NCBI GenBank assembly: GCA_020048915.1 | Contig: JAIFLU010000166.1 | Span: forward strand, 1-39,829 | Source: Bacteroidota bacterium | GTDB taxonomy: Bacteria > Bacteroidota > Bacteroidia > Bacteroidales > JAAUTT01 | DNA length: 39,829 bases | Reading direction: 5' to 3' | Part shown: positions 1-8,839 of the stretch, piece after piece | Layout: each line of letters begins with the position of its first letter | Position numbering within the stretch: the stretch's first letter is position 1 | Translations under genes and position numbers: made by a program | The notes under the pieces: generated by a model | What the model was told of the DNA's origin: nothing | Database searches by the model: none | Seen by the model: the letters and a program-made list of their open reading frames with translations, nothing else

Positions 1-228
1 AAGGGGGAAACAATTTTCGCCTTTTGCATGGGCGTCCCAGTTGAAGCTATAAAAATTACTTCACTCGGTAAAAATTCAAAACTTTGCAGCAAAAGCGTTG
101 CATCTGTAAAAATGCTTGGAAGCAATGAAAAACTAAATTGGAAACAGGAAGGTGAAGCTCTTGTAATTGATAAACCTACCAAACTTCCCGAGTGGAAAGT
201 GATTTCTTTTAAAATTGATTTTAAGTAA
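1..228 (+). CDS. alpha-L-fucosidase (GH29-type), C-terminal fragment
   Basis: The reading frame is open from the first base (KGETIFAFCMGVP...) and ends at the TAA at 226-228, so this is the 3' end of a gene that starts outside the window. The pattern 'K-G-x-x-[IV]-[FY]-A-F', then 'I-x-S-L-G-K', 'V-x-M-L-G-S', and a terminal strand resembling 'LPEWKVISFKI' matches the C-terminal beta-sandwich domain of bacterial GH29 alpha-L-fucosidases, which release terminal fucose from glycans. The catalytic barrel is not in the window, so activity and signal peptide cannot be judged. The ATG at 28 is internal and should not be taken as the start. A hairpin follows immediately. Family assignment rests on the C-terminal domain only and is moderately sure. 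Confidence 0.62.
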   Translation, partial: KGETIFAFCMGVPVEAIKITSLGKNSKLCSKSVASVKMLGSNEKLNWKQEGEALVIDKPTKLPEWKVISFKIDFK

Positions 229-236
229 CTGTATTC

Positions 237-269
237 AACTCTGCCAGGGTTTTAACCCCAGGCAGAGTT
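237..269. terminator. hairpin between convergent genes, probable bidirectional terminator
   Basis: Nine-base arms AACTCTGCC (237-245) and GGCAGAGTT (261-269) enclose a second GGG/CCC pairing around TTTTAA. It lies 9 bp after the fucosidase stop and 63 bp beyond the end of the opposing TauE gene. There is no good T-run on either side, so it may be a 3'-end stabilising hairpin and not a classical terminator. Confidence 0.5.
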
Positions 270-331
270 CTCTATATATTAAACAGTAGAAAATTTATCG
301 AATGTGTTGAATTGTTTTAGATTCAGATGGA

Positions 332-1096
332 TCATTTAAGACGGCTCCAAAATATAAAAGCTACAACAGTTCCGGTAAATACAATAATCCATCGCAAAAC
401 TTCCGGTTTTATTTTTCCGGCAAGTTTACCTCCAATCGCACCACCGGTAATAGCACCAACTGCCATAATAACTGCGACAAGCCAGTCGACCTTGCCCGAA
501 AAAGAAAAATAGATGGCCGCAGATAAATTTATACAAAAAGAGATAGCCTGTTTTAAGATATTAAGACTTGTCAGGGAATCGTCCAGCATAAGTCCTAATA
601 CTGCCATCAGAATAATACCAAGACCTGCCCCAAAGTACCCGCCATAAATAGCTGCTGCAAAAATCAAAGCCAATAAACCGAAACTATTTTTGGTATGATG
701 AATTTTTCCTATTCGGGAAATGACCCAATTTCTCAAAGGTACTTGAATACCTAAGAGTATAGTAGCTCCAAATATAAGGAAAGGAACGGCTATATTAAAT
801 GAGCGTTCGGTCGTATTCAATAAGAGCAGCCCTCCGGCAATGCCGCCCAAAATGCCGGCAGGTAAAATTTTCCAAAGACGTTGCTTTTGGGCTTGAAAAT
901 CTTTACGTTGTGCAAATGCACCACTTAGTAGGCCTGGGCATAAAGCAACCGTATTGGTAACGTTTGCGACAACTGGCGACAAACCAATAGCAGTCAGTAC
1001 CGGAAAAGTAATCAAGGTGCCACCTCCTGCTATTGCGTTTATAACTCCGGCAGCCACGGCAGCTAAAAACGCGAAAAAAAGGAATAGAAACGACAT
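332..1096 (-). CDS. sulfite exporter TauE/SafE family permease
   Basis: 254-residue integral membrane protein of the TSUP (TauE/SafE, formerly DUF81) family. The N-terminal helix ends in the family's glycine-rich 'AxxAGVINAIAGGGTLITFP' signature at about residues 14-33. A second repeat-like glycine segment, 'YGGYFGAGLGIILMAVLGL', lies near the middle, as expected for the duplicated TSUP fold. About seven or eight hydrophobic helices can be read, and the length is usual for the family. Members move sulfite, organosulfonates or other small anions across the inner membrane; the substrate cannot be told here because no sulfur-metabolism genes are adjacent. It is convergent with the fucosidase fragment and divergent from the lipoprotein at 1328, so it is probably a single-gene unit. 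Confidence 0.88.
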   Translation of the reverse strand: MSFLFLFFAFLAAVAAGVINAIAGGGTLITFPVLTAIGLSPVVANVTNTVALCPGLLSGAFAQRKDFQAQKQRLWKILPAGILGGIAGGLLLLNTTERSFNIAVPFLIFGATILLGIQVPLRNWVISRIGKIHHTKNSFGLLALIFAAAIYGGYFGAGLGIILMAVLGLMLDDSLTSLNILKQAISFCINLSAAIYFSFSGKVDWLVAVIMAVGAITGGAIGGKLAGKIKPEVLRWIIVFTGTVVAFIFWSRLK

Positions 1097-1285
1097 CGTT
1101 ATTTTTGATTTAGAGTCTAAAGATAATCCTTACTTCAATACTATATTCATGTGTGATCCCATTTCAATTATAGGGTGTATTTGGTAAAATTCAAATAATT
1201 AATTAAATAACTATGTCTTATGCAGATGAACAAACATATTCCTTTAAAAATACTGTATTTTCAATGAGATTCATTAAACAATAAC

Positions 1286-1293
1286 TATATTTG
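1286..1293 (+). promoter_or_regulatory. -7 promoter box (TATATTTG) for the lipoprotein
   Basis: TATATTTG matches the Bacteroidota -7 consensus TAnnTTTG and lies 34 bp before the ATG at 1328. No convincing TTTG -33 box is seen at the usual distance. Confidence 0.5.
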
Positions 1294-1327
1294 TAGCTAT
1301 TGATTAAACCTTAAAATTATTGAAGCT

Positions 1328-2161
1328 ATGAACCTACGAAATGCATTACTTAATACACTAAGCCTTTTAACGATAGCTATTGTTTTTGTTTTCACATCCT
1401 GTAAAAGTGGAAACTCAGGAGAAGTTGCCGATACACTCAATGCCGATAGCGTTGATATGGCAACTCTTTCCCAAGATGTTAAAGATGTTGTATATCCATT
1501 GCCAACTCCATTTGAAGTAACCAATATGTTAACCCAAATTGGAGCAAAATATAATTCGGCAATTTTAAATCCTACCAATAAAGCTGAGAAGTATTTTACA
1601 GAATCCAGTAAAGCGATAAATCTTGGTATTTATGGAGCCGATCTTGCATACGCTGCTACTTACGAACAAAAACAAGATGTTAAATTATATTCGAAGTCAC
1701 TAAAAACATTAGTAGACGAACTTGGTATCAACATTGATTACAGCCTGATGCTATCGGATGAGTTCAAAGAAAAGCTTAACAACAAAGATACATTGGTTAA
1801 TTATATTTCTAAGACATTTTACGATACCTACCAGTTTTTGGGAAAAAAGAGCAATCCTGATTTAGCCCTTTTAATGGGTTCGGGTGTTTGGGTTGAATTA
1901 ATGTATATCGCCACTAACATATCAGAAGATACTTATAACTACAGTGGAATTGTAAAATTAATTACCGATCAGAAAGATTCTTATACAAAATTAATGGCAC
2001 TTTTAGCTGCCAGAAATTCGAATGCCGATATTAAAGCACTGGAAACTCAGTTATCAGTGTTAAAACCAGTTTTTGATAAAATTGATGCAGGCCTTTCGGA
2101 AGGTGATTACAAGATTATATTAAATACGATTAAAGAAGTTAGGAAATCGTTAGTATTATAA
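1328..2161 (+). CDS. hypothetical lipoprotein preceding an ABCG-type transporter
   Basis: 277 residues. The N-terminus has a hydrophobic stretch (about residues 8-24) followed by a lipobox ending in 'FTSC', with Cys25 the likely lipidated residue. The mature part begins with an acidic linker and is then largely helical, with no enzyme motif that I recognise. No surface-export (LES-like acidic) signal directly follows the Cys. The gene sits 86 bp before the large TerB-like/ABCG protein on the same strand, with a hairpin between them, so the two could be co-transcribed with reduced read-through. I infer a periplasmic or membrane-anchored accessory role to that transporter, without direct evidence. 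The start is supported by the signal peptide and the -7 box at 1286. Confidence 0.8.
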   Translation: MNLRNALLNTLSLLTIAIVFVFTSCKSGNSGEVADTLNADSVDMATLSQDVKDVVYPLPTPFEVTNMLTQIGAKYNSAILNPTNKAEKYFTESSKAINLGIYGADLAYAATYEQKQDVKLYSKSLKTLVDELGINIDYSLMLSDEFKEKLNNKDTLVNYISKTFYDTYQFLGKKSNPDLALLMGSGVWVELMYIATNISEDTYNYSGIVKLITDQKDSYTKLMALLAARNSNADIKALETQLSVLKPVFDKIDAGLSEGDYKIILNTIKEVRKSLVL

Positions 2162-2194
2162 AAATTTGTTTTAATTTAATTTGATGATATATTG

Positions 2195-2232
2195 CAGCCC
2201 ATAGCTTTTGCTAAGCAATGGGCTGTTTTTTT
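2195..2232 (+). terminator. intrinsic terminator or attenuator between lipoprotein and ABC gene
   Basis: CAGCCCAT (2195-2202) pairs with ATGGGCTG (2218-2225) and is followed by seven T residues (2226-2232). This is a textbook rho-independent terminator 33 bp after the lipoprotein stop. It ends only 15 bp before the downstream ATG at 2248, so it may act as a partial terminator inside a two-gene unit. The ATG at 2218 lies in the 3' arm of the stem and is therefore an unlikely start codon. Confidence 0.85.
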
Positions 2233-2247
2233 ATAAGAGCCAGGTCA

Positions 2248-5200
2248 ATGAACGAATCCATTCTTAAAGCGCTGATGCGTTTATTTGCAATTGTTGCTGA
2301 TGTCAATAAAGAAGGACATTCGGACAACGAACGCAGTATTGTGATGGATTATCTCGACCGGCAATACAGCCATGAGATTGCTGAGAAATACCTGGGTTAT
2401 TTTGATGAGCAGGTAAGATATTTTCATCCGGAGTTGATGCATTACAATGAGGCAGAAACCAGGAAACAGCATATTTCGAATGAAGCCAATATCGACACCT
2501 TATTAAATCAGATAAATGAAGAACTTGAGCAGGAGCAACGTCTCATCGTTATCATTTACTTACTTGATTTCATAAATCGGGACGGAATAACTACGAACGA
2601 ATTAAAGTTTGTGACCGGTATTGCCGAAAAGTTAAAAATAACCGAAGACGAATATCACGACGCCAAAGCATTCACCTTTGACGAACAGGACGAAATTAGA
2701 AATAAGGAAAGACTTCAATATATTGATTCGAACGAGTCTTTTGAACATCCTGAAATTAAGCATATGCTTAGTGAAAAGTTGGATGGCAGAATTGTAGTAT
2801 TGCATTTCCCCAGCTCTAACCTTCATGTTTTCAGATATTATGGTAAGCTAAATCTATTTATAAATGGTCATAATATAAAGCCCGACCGTTCCTATATATG
2901 GTCTCCAGGCTCTGTAATAAAAAATCCCAAAATTGGTTCTTTGTATTTTAGCCGCATGGCGGGGCGGTTTATTCAGGCCAACGTTGAGAATAAATTTGTA
3001 TTTGAAGCAGACAATATAGAATACACCTATCGGAATAGCTCTAACGGTCTAAAGCGTTTCAATCTCACTGAAGAATCTGGAAGATTAATTGGAATAATCG
3101 GGGGAAGTGGCTCCGGAAAATCTACCCTGATCAATGTTTTAAACGGTAATATCAAACCGCGCAGAGGTTCTATTCAGATAAACGGTTTTGATATTCATGA
3201 AAACAAAGATTTACTTAAGGGCGTTATTGGTTTTGTGCCACAAGATGATTTATTAATTAAAGAGCTTACCGTATTTCAGAACTTATATTATAATGCCAGG
3301 CTTTGTTATAACCATTACTCCGAAGTACAGATAAACCAAGTTGTTGAGGTTGCCCTGGTTGATTTTGATTTGGTTGAAGCCCGCGATTTAAATGTTGGCG
3401 ATGCATTTACTACTATTTTGAGCGGAGGGCAGCGTAAGCGTCTCAATATTGCGCTGGAACTTATACGCGAACCTTCTATTCTATTTGTTGACGAACCGAC
3501 TTCGGGTTTATCCTCGGCCGATTCGGAAAAAGTAATTGTATTGCTGAAAAGGCAGGCCCTTAAAGGAAAGTTGGTGATTACTAATATTCACCAACCCTCG
3601 TCAGATGTTTTTAAGATGCTCGATAAATTGCTGGTCATGGACCAGGGTGGGCGCGTTATATTTTATGGTAACCCTATCACTGCTATTACCTATTTTAAGC
3701 GGGCCGCAAAATATGCCGACGCCGAAGAAAGCGAATGCCTGAGTTGTGGAAACATCAATGCTGAGCAAATTCTCCGAATTGTCGAAGCGAGGGTTGTAGA
3801 TGCAAATGGGAAATTAACCCGGAGACGGAAAACTACCCCCGAAGAGTGGTATCAGCGGTATCTTCAGAATATTGATGTCAGAGTCCAGAAAACTCAAAGG
3901 GAGCATGATGAATCTATTCCAAAAAGTAATTTTTGGATTCCAAACCATTTTAAGCAGTTTAAGATTTTTCTGGAACGCGATCTTCTGGCTAAATTTCATA
4001 ATAAACAATATTTGTTTATAAATGCTTTGGAAGCTCCCTTATTAGCCTTTATCCTGGCGTTTTTTACCAAAAATTTTCTTTACGAAGAAGGGGTTTCGAA
4101 ATATATTTTTAGTGAGAATCCGAATATTCCTGCATTTCTTTTTATGGCTGTAATTGTTGCTTTATTTTTAGGCTTAATTATAAGTGCCGAAGAAATTTTT
4201 AAAGACCGGAAGATACTTAAGCGGGAGAAGTTTCTAAACTTAAGTCGGTCGAGTTATCTTTTCTCAAAAATTATTATCTTATTCTCGATTTCTGCGCTTC
4301 AAACCATCATATTTGTTCTTATTGCCAATACTATGCTTGAGATCCGGGGGATGGCACTGCAATATTGGCTTATTCTTTTTACATCATCTTGTTGGGCGAA
4401 TATGGTCGGCTTAATTATCTCATCGGGACTAAATTCAGTTGTTACAATTTATATTCTGGTTCCAATAATTTTAGTTCCCGAGTTATTGTTCAGCGGGGTT
4501 GTTGTCGATTTTAATAAAATGCATAATAAAATAGCCTCTGAGAAATATGTGCCGCTTATTGGTGATATTATGACATCGCGTTGGGCATACGAAGCCATTA
4601 TGGTTACTCAGTTTAAGGATAATAAATTTGAGAAGCAATTTTATGAGGCAGAGAAACGCGTTAAAACAGCTTCTTTTTATAAATCCTATGGAATACCAGA
4701 ATTACAGGATATAGCAGATCAAAGTATTAAACTTGCTTCCCAAAAATCAGACACATTACGTTTAGCATCAAAGCTTCAGGTAATTCGCACCGAAATAGCA
4801 AAAATTTGTGAAGAAGCAGAATGCACGGATAATGGATTGATTAGCCAATTAAATGTTTCGTCGTTTAATACCGATGTTTATCAAAAGCTGGATACCTTTT
4901 TCAATAAAGCTGAACAGAAATTTATCAAATTTTATAACGAAGCTGTTATTTATAGAGATAGCAAATATCTCAGGCTAGCGGATAAAATGCATGGAATGGA
5001 GAAAGTGAGTGCGTTTAAGGATAAATACTATAATAAACAGCTTGCCTTGGTGGTAACCAATGAGAAAGAGATTAATGAATTCGTTATTCAAAATAATGAA
5101 TTGGTGAGGGTTAGGGATGCCGTATTTCGGTCACCCGAGTCGCGCAACGGCAGGGCGCATTTTTATGCCCCAGTAAAAAGAATATTAAACTTAAGCATAG

Positions 5201-5409
5201 GTACGTTATGGTTTAATGTTCTGTTTATTTGGCTGTTTAATGGATTGCTTTTACTGGTTCTCTATTACGATGTGCTTCGGAAGATTATCGCCTACTTTGA
5301 TATGCTTCTTATGAACAGGCGGACAAGGCGCAGGTTGTTGCGTCTTTTGTTATTGGAACAGCAAAGTGTAAGGCAAACATTAAAAGCCTTAAACCAGCCG
5401 AGATCATAA
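2248..5409 (+). CDS. TerB-like domain / ABCG-type ABC transporter fusion
   Basis: 1053 residues from the ATG at 2248; an in-frame ATG at 2218 is rejected because it lies inside a terminator stem. Residues 1-145 form two helical, TerB-like acidic modules ('FAIVADVNKEGH', 'DFINRDGITTNELK'). Residues 180-250 look like a small beta domain. A nucleotide-binding domain follows: Walker A GGSGSGKS at 285-292, Q332, signature LSGGQ at 391-395, Walker B ILFVDEP at 411-417, His448. Membrane helices lie at about 590-755. The ABCG-like 'PLIGDIMTSRWAYEA' comes next, then about 200 hydrophilic helical residues, a last helix near 985-1010 and a basic tail. This is the ABCG (ABC-2) domain order of a half-transporter, so it probably dimerises. 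Substrate unknown. Its 3' end overlaps the opposing ATPase gene by 6 bp. Confidence 0.87.
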   Translation: MNESILKALMRLFAIVADVNKEGHSDNERSIVMDYLDRQYSHEIAEKYLGYFDEQVRYFHPELMHYNEAETRKQHISNEANIDTLLNQINEELEQEQRLIVIIYLLDFINRDGITTNELKFVTGIAEKLKITEDEYHDAKAFTFDEQDEIRNKERLQYIDSNESFEHPEIKHMLSEKLDGRIVVLHFPSSNLHVFRYYGKLNLFINGHNIKPDRSYIWSPGSVIKNPKIGSLYFSRMAGRFIQANVENKFVFEADNIEYTYRNSSNGLKRFNLTEESGRLIGIIGGSGSGKSTLINVLNGNIKPRRGSIQINGFDIHENKDLLKGVIGFVPQDDLLIKELTVFQNLYYNARLCYNHYSEVQINQVVEVALVDFDLVEARDLNVGDAFTTILSGGQRKRLNIALELIREPSILFVDEPTSGLSSADSEKVIVLLKRQALKGKLVITNIHQPSSDVFKMLDKLLVMDQGGRVIFYGNPITAITYFKRAAKYADAEESECLSCGNINAEQILRIVEARVVDANGKLTRRRKTTPEEWYQRYLQNIDVRVQKTQREHDESIPKSNFWIPNHFKQFKIFLERDLLAKFHNKQYLFINALEAPLLAFILAFFTKNFLYEEGVSKYIFSENPNIPAFLFMAVIVALFLGLIISAEEIFKDRKILKREKFLNLSRSSYLFSKIIILFSISALQTIIFVLIANTMLEIRGMALQYWLILFTSSCWANMVGLIISSGLNSVVTIYILVPIILVPELLFSGVVVDFNKMHNKIASEKYVPLIGDIMTSRWAYEAIMVTQFKDNKFEKQFYEAEKRVKTASFYKSYGIPELQDIADQSIKLASQKSDTLRLASKLQVIRTEIAKICEEAECTDNGLISQLNVSSFNTDVYQKLDTFFNKAEQKFIKFYNEAVIYRDSKYLRLADKMHGMEKVSAFKDKYYNKQLALVVTNEKEINEFVIQNNELVRVRDAVFRSPESRNGRAHFYAPVKRILNLSIGTLWFNVLFIWLFNGLLLLVLYYDVLRKIIAYFDMLLMNRRTRRRLLRLLLLEQQSVRQTLKALNQPRS

Positions 5410-7728
5410 TAGCCCAGAAATCTTGCTGAATAAACGCGAAATATTTTCTTTCGATTCGTCATCAAAATCAGCAAACGAAAATTTTCCTGTTGAGACATTA
5501 TTCATAAATTCCATTGAGAGAACTGCTGGTGCTAGACCGTTTATTTCGAGGTATTCGGAATTTGATTCCGTAATGCCAATTCGTTTCTGGAGGATGAAAT
5601 TTTTAAAATCGATTACAGAAAAAAGATCAACAATCTTACCTTGGTTTTCCAGGGAAATTAGTTTATTGGTCATTCGTTGATTATCATTTCCAAAGAGGTT
5701 TTCGAAGAGCTCCCTTTTTACCAATGCTGTTTCCGGGGCGTCGCTTAGTACTATTAAATATTCGAGTTTCCAGCCAAGTAAGAGATTTGCCAAGGTGGGA
5801 ATATTCTTTGCAGAAGTTGCCGGGAGAAAAAACATTTCTTTTTCCGGCTTCAATAGGGTATATAATGCTGTTAAAAAGTAATAGGAGGCGTTGTCTTCTA
5901 CTAAAATATTATTGTGCTTATGAATAAATTGCTGATCGGTAAAACGAGCCCCCATCATGGCATAAATTGGAGAAAGGGTATCGGTTGAAGCTCTGCTGAG
6001 CGATGCGGCATCATAAACGAGCGTTTCGCTGGTGTCGTCATCTTCCAGGGCCCTTTGTATAGCTAGTATCCGGTACATCTTGTTTACATCTACCAGGTGG
6101 GGCGAGTGAGTAGTGTAAATTATCATCAGGTTTTCTTTAATGTCTTCAAAAACTTTTAGAACATCTTCCTGTGCCCGCGCGTGCAGGCTAATTCCGGGTT
6201 CGTCGATCAGTAATACTTTTTCGCGTTGATGAAGTTTTGCTGCGGCCTTTAATTCCAGATAAAAAGAAAGGAACCATCGTACTCCGCGGCTGCGTTGTTT
6301 TGGATAAAGCCTTTCCTTGGTATCTTTAATCCAAAATTCCAGGTAAGGTTTGCCTTTTTTATCAGGGTGACTGAAATCGTAATGCTCCAGTTCAAAATTG
6401 ATTTTTATTTTATTGTTTTTGCCGATACTTTGACGCCAAAAATCCTGAAAATTAATGGTGATTTCACCGTTGAGGTTTTCAATTTTTTGCTTGAGTATTC
6501 TGTTGTTTTGTTGTGCAAAAAATTCAGCATCGATTCCCGATATTATTAAAAAATTACGGGCAGCCTTATATCCTTCAACAGCGGTATTCTCATTCAATAA
6601 ATCGTCAAGATCAATCCGGTTAGGTAATAAACTGCTGAAATCTTCGAAAAACTCGAATAAGGGAACATTCTTAAAAAAAGCTTCTCCAATTTGCAGAATA
6701 GATGAATAGGTATTTGCATTCGAAAGGACTTTGATGGCTTCCTGCCTAGCTTCATCATAAGGGAGGCCTTTGAAAAGGCAAATTGCAATTGAATTATTTA
6801 TGGTAGTTTCTTTCTCTGAATTTTCTATCTGATGGTATTCGTTTTGTAATTGTTGGCTTAGAAAATTGAGTTTCTGCTCCAGGTTTCTGTTTTCTCTTGG
6901 GCTGATCGTAGAATTTAGCGATATTTCTGTTTGCGATATCGCTTCTTTCAAATCGTCGCATTTACGCAGTGAGTCTTCCAGTTTTTGTTTGGAATCGATA
7001 GTTGTTTTACAGTGTTTATAAATATCAAAAATTTCATTCAGCTCTTTTTGAAGTTCCAAACGCCTTTTTTGTTTCGCTTCAATTTGCATTTTTAATTGTT
7101 CCAGCGAAATTGATACTTTGTCGTGTTCTGTTTGGGCCTGGACTTTTAGTTCAGAATTTTTAGCTTTCTGAACCATTCGGTGAAAATCGGCTTTTGAGTT
7201 TTGAAGCCGCTGGTATTCATGCACCGACGACTCTTCGTATCGCTTTAATTGTAAAATTTCATTTTCGATCCGCGAGCCTCTATCGACCATGCTAACGATA
7301 GAGTTTTGCAGGGTTTTTTGTTCTTTTTCGTTATTTTCAGATTCCTGGTTATATAAGGCTACGATCTCTTCATTGGCAATCTCAATGGTCGCTAATTTGG
7401 TTAAGTTCCAAGATCGTTTTAGTATAATGCTGGTTTTTTCCTTCAAAAAGGTATAACTATTTTCCGAAAGATTAAGCGTTTTCAAAACCTGGATAATTTC
7501 CTCCTTGTCGGTATGGAATTCGCAGAAGACACTTGGATGGCTGAGGTCGCTTCTCAGAACATCATCGTTTATTGTTCCTGAGAAAAAGGCATTTAACGAT
7601 TCCAAAACAGAAGTTTTTCCGGATTCGTTCTGACCAATAAGAACAGTAATATTATCAGGAGAAACATTGTTCCATCCCGAATCGACAATGGAGCGAAAAT
7701 TAAGGATTCTAAAAGCTGCTAATTTCAT
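5404..7728 (-). CDS. RecF/OLD-like AAA ATPase with coiled coil
   Basis: 774 residues. The N-terminus has the SMC/RecF-type start ('FRILNFRSI') and Walker A GQNESGKT at 32-39. Residues 125-310 are a charged, Glu/Gln/Lys-rich coiled coil. The C-lobe of the ATPase has a signature-like 'RSRGVRWFLSF' near 479-488, Walker B VLLIDEP at 505-511 and a switch His at 541 ('TTHSPH'). The order matches OLD-family or RecF-like overcoming-lysogenization proteins. The region after residue 600 looks like the TOPRIM part of OLD nucleases: 'NILVED' (Glu611) is followed about 50 residues later by 'LIVLSDAPET' (Asp663). The expected second Asp of the DxD motif is Pro here, so nuclease activity is doubtful. It lies 26 bp after the phosphatase gene and is probably co-transcribed with it. 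A role in DNA repair or defence is possible but unproven. Confidence 0.82.
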   Translation of the reverse strand: MKLAAFRILNFRSIVDSGWNNVSPDNITVLIGQNESGKTSVLESLNAFFSGTINDDVLRSDLSHPSVFCEFHTDKEEIIQVLKTLNLSENSYTFLKEKTSIILKRSWNLTKLATIEIANEEIVALYNQESENNEKEQKTLQNSIVSMVDRGSRIENEILQLKRYEESSVHEYQRLQNSKADFHRMVQKAKNSELKVQAQTEHDKVSISLEQLKMQIEAKQKRRLELQKELNEIFDIYKHCKTTIDSKQKLEDSLRKCDDLKEAISQTEISLNSTISPRENRNLEQKLNFLSQQLQNEYHQIENSEKETTINNSIAICLFKGLPYDEARQEAIKVLSNANTYSSILQIGEAFFKNVPLFEFFEDFSSLLPNRIDLDDLLNENTAVEGYKAARNFLIISGIDAEFFAQQNNRILKQKIENLNGEITINFQDFWRQSIGKNNKIKINFELEHYDFSHPDKKGKPYLEFWIKDTKERLYPKQRSRGVRWFLSFYLELKAAAKLHQREKVLLIDEPGISLHARAQEDVLKVFEDIKENLMIIYTTHSPHLVDVNKMYRILAIQRALEDDDTSETLVYDAASLSRASTDTLSPIYAMMGARFTDQQFIHKHNNILVEDNASYYFLTALYTLLKPEKEMFFLPATSAKNIPTLANLLLGWKLEYLIVLSDAPETALVKRELFENLFGNDNQRMTNKLISLENQGKIVDLFSVIDFKNFILQKRIGITESNSEYLEINGLAPAVLSMEFMNNVSTGKFSFADFDDESKENISRLFSKISGLL

Positions 7729-7754
7729 AGCCTATGGTTTACAGGTAAATGTAA

Positions 7755-8573
7755 TTATTTTCCTGAACATTTGAACCCGATCACCAAAATATCATCTACT
7801 TGGCGGTAGTCGCCCTTCCATTTCTTTAGTACCGATTCAATTTTTTCTCCTTGCCTGGCAACAGGATATTGCTGAATCCGCTGTAACAGGTTTCTGAAAT
7901 TCGGATATTTAAATTTTTTCCCTCCTTCTCCTCCAAACTGATCGGGATACCCGTCGGTAAAAAGGTATACAGTGTCGTTCGGACTAAGAGTAAACTCATG
8001 GTTTGTAAAAGTTTTTTCCTGTTCTAAAGCAACACCAATAGGCATGCTATCTCCTTTAATTTCGATAAGCTCCTGGTTACGGATGATGTATATTGGATTG
8101 TTTGCCCCGGCGAATTGAAGGGTATTGGTATTTAAATCGATCATGCAAAGAGCAATATCCATTCCATCCTTTGGCTCGTCTATATCTCCGGTTTGGCGGA
8201 GGGCTTTCATCACTTTTTCCCGAAGTTGGTTTAGAATGCTTTTTGCGGAAGGAATATTTCCTTTCGAATAGATTTCGTTTAAAAACGAAATTCCCAAAAT
8301 GCTCATAAATGCTCCCGGAACTCCATGTCCGGTGCAGTCGGCAACCACCACAATGATAGTATTCCGGTTTTTTTTGATCCAGTAAAAATCGCCACTTACA
8401 ACGTCTCTCGGATGATAGAAGATAAAACTTTCGGGCAATATACGGTTCCACTCTTCGTGAGTTGGAAGTAAAGCAGACTGGATATAGCTGGCATAGTAAA
8501 TGCTATCCGTTAGTTCCTTCTGTTGTCGGGAAGCTAATTCGTCATTCCAATTGCTGGCAGTATCTATTTCCAT
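7755..8573 (-). CDS. PP2C-type SpoIIE/RsbU family serine phosphatase
   Basis: 272 residues, almost entirely the SpoIIE/RsbU phosphatase domain. The linker 'ELTDSIYYASYIQSALLPT' (20-38) is the coiled-coil lead-in that normally follows sensor modules in Bacteroidota. Metal-binding acidic residues are visible in 'VSGDFYW' (Asp62), 'VADCTGHGVPGAFMS' (Asp79), 'LFTDGYPDQFGG' (Asp207) and 'QVDDILVIGF' (Asp260/261). Such enzymes dephosphorylate anti-sigma-factor antagonists or other phosphoserine proteins. Unusually, there are only about 20 residues ahead of the linker and no PAS, GAF, TPR or membrane sensor. Input therefore probably comes from a partner protein, and the ATPase encoded 26 bp downstream is the obvious candidate. 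No STAS or anti-sigma gene is in the window. Confidence 0.9.
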   Translation of the reverse strand: MEIDTASNWNDELASRQQKELTDSIYYASYIQSALLPTHEEWNRILPESFIFYHPRDVVSGDFYWIKKNRNTIIVVVADCTGHGVPGAFMSILGISFLNEIYSKGNIPSAKSILNQLREKVMKALRQTGDIDEPKDGMDIALCMIDLNTNTLQFAGANNPIYIIRNQELIEIKGDSMPIGVALEQEKTFTNHEFTLSPNDTVYLFTDGYPDQFGGEGGKKFKYPNFRNLLQRIQQYPVARQGEKIESVLKKWKGDYRQVDDILVIGFKCSGK

Positions 8574-8634
8574 TTAGGATAATTTGAAACAAGGCAATTT
8601 TAGTAGGTAATGTCAAAAATTAGTAACAATAATT

Positions 8635-8642
8635 CAAATATA
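8635..8642 (-). promoter_or_regulatory. -7 promoter box (TATATTTG) for the phosphatase-ATPase unit
   Basis: Read on the minus strand the sequence is TATATTTG, a match to TAnnTTTG, 62 bp ahead of the phosphatase ATG. A -33 element is not evident. Confidence 0.4.
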
Positions 8643-8682
8643 TAACAAATGCCTTGTATTTGCATTAAAGCTGAAAATATAA

Positions 8683-8720
8683 AAGCAGTAAAGATTTGAG
8701 TTTACATTTCTTTACTGCTT
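8683..8720 (-). terminator. probable terminator for the GH42 gene
   Basis: Eleven-base perfect arms AAGCAGTAAAG (8683-8693) and CTTTACTGCTT (8710-8720) with a 16-base loop. On the minus strand the stem is followed by TTATATTTT, about 120 bp beyond the GH42 stop. Confidence 0.5.
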
Positions 8721-8839
8721 CTATGTGTTTAGTAGAAATTATCAGGACTTTGCGCTAATGTTCTGAAGAGGGCAAGTTTTTGACGTTTAGAGATTGGTAT
8801 TAAACAATATAGCTTTGCCTAAAAATCTCAAACCGATTA

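Noticed and set aside
2218..2247. In-frame ATG giving a 10-residue longer ABC protein
   Set aside because: The codon lies in the 3' arm of a terminator stem and the extra residues (MGCFFIRARS) come from hairpin and T-tract; ATG 2248 starts the TerB-like homology.
8077..8451. 124-residue minus-strand frame overlapping the phosphatase
   Set aside because: Alternative frame of the SpoIIE domain, Arg/Lys-rich and without motifs; the phosphatase frame is clearly the coding one.
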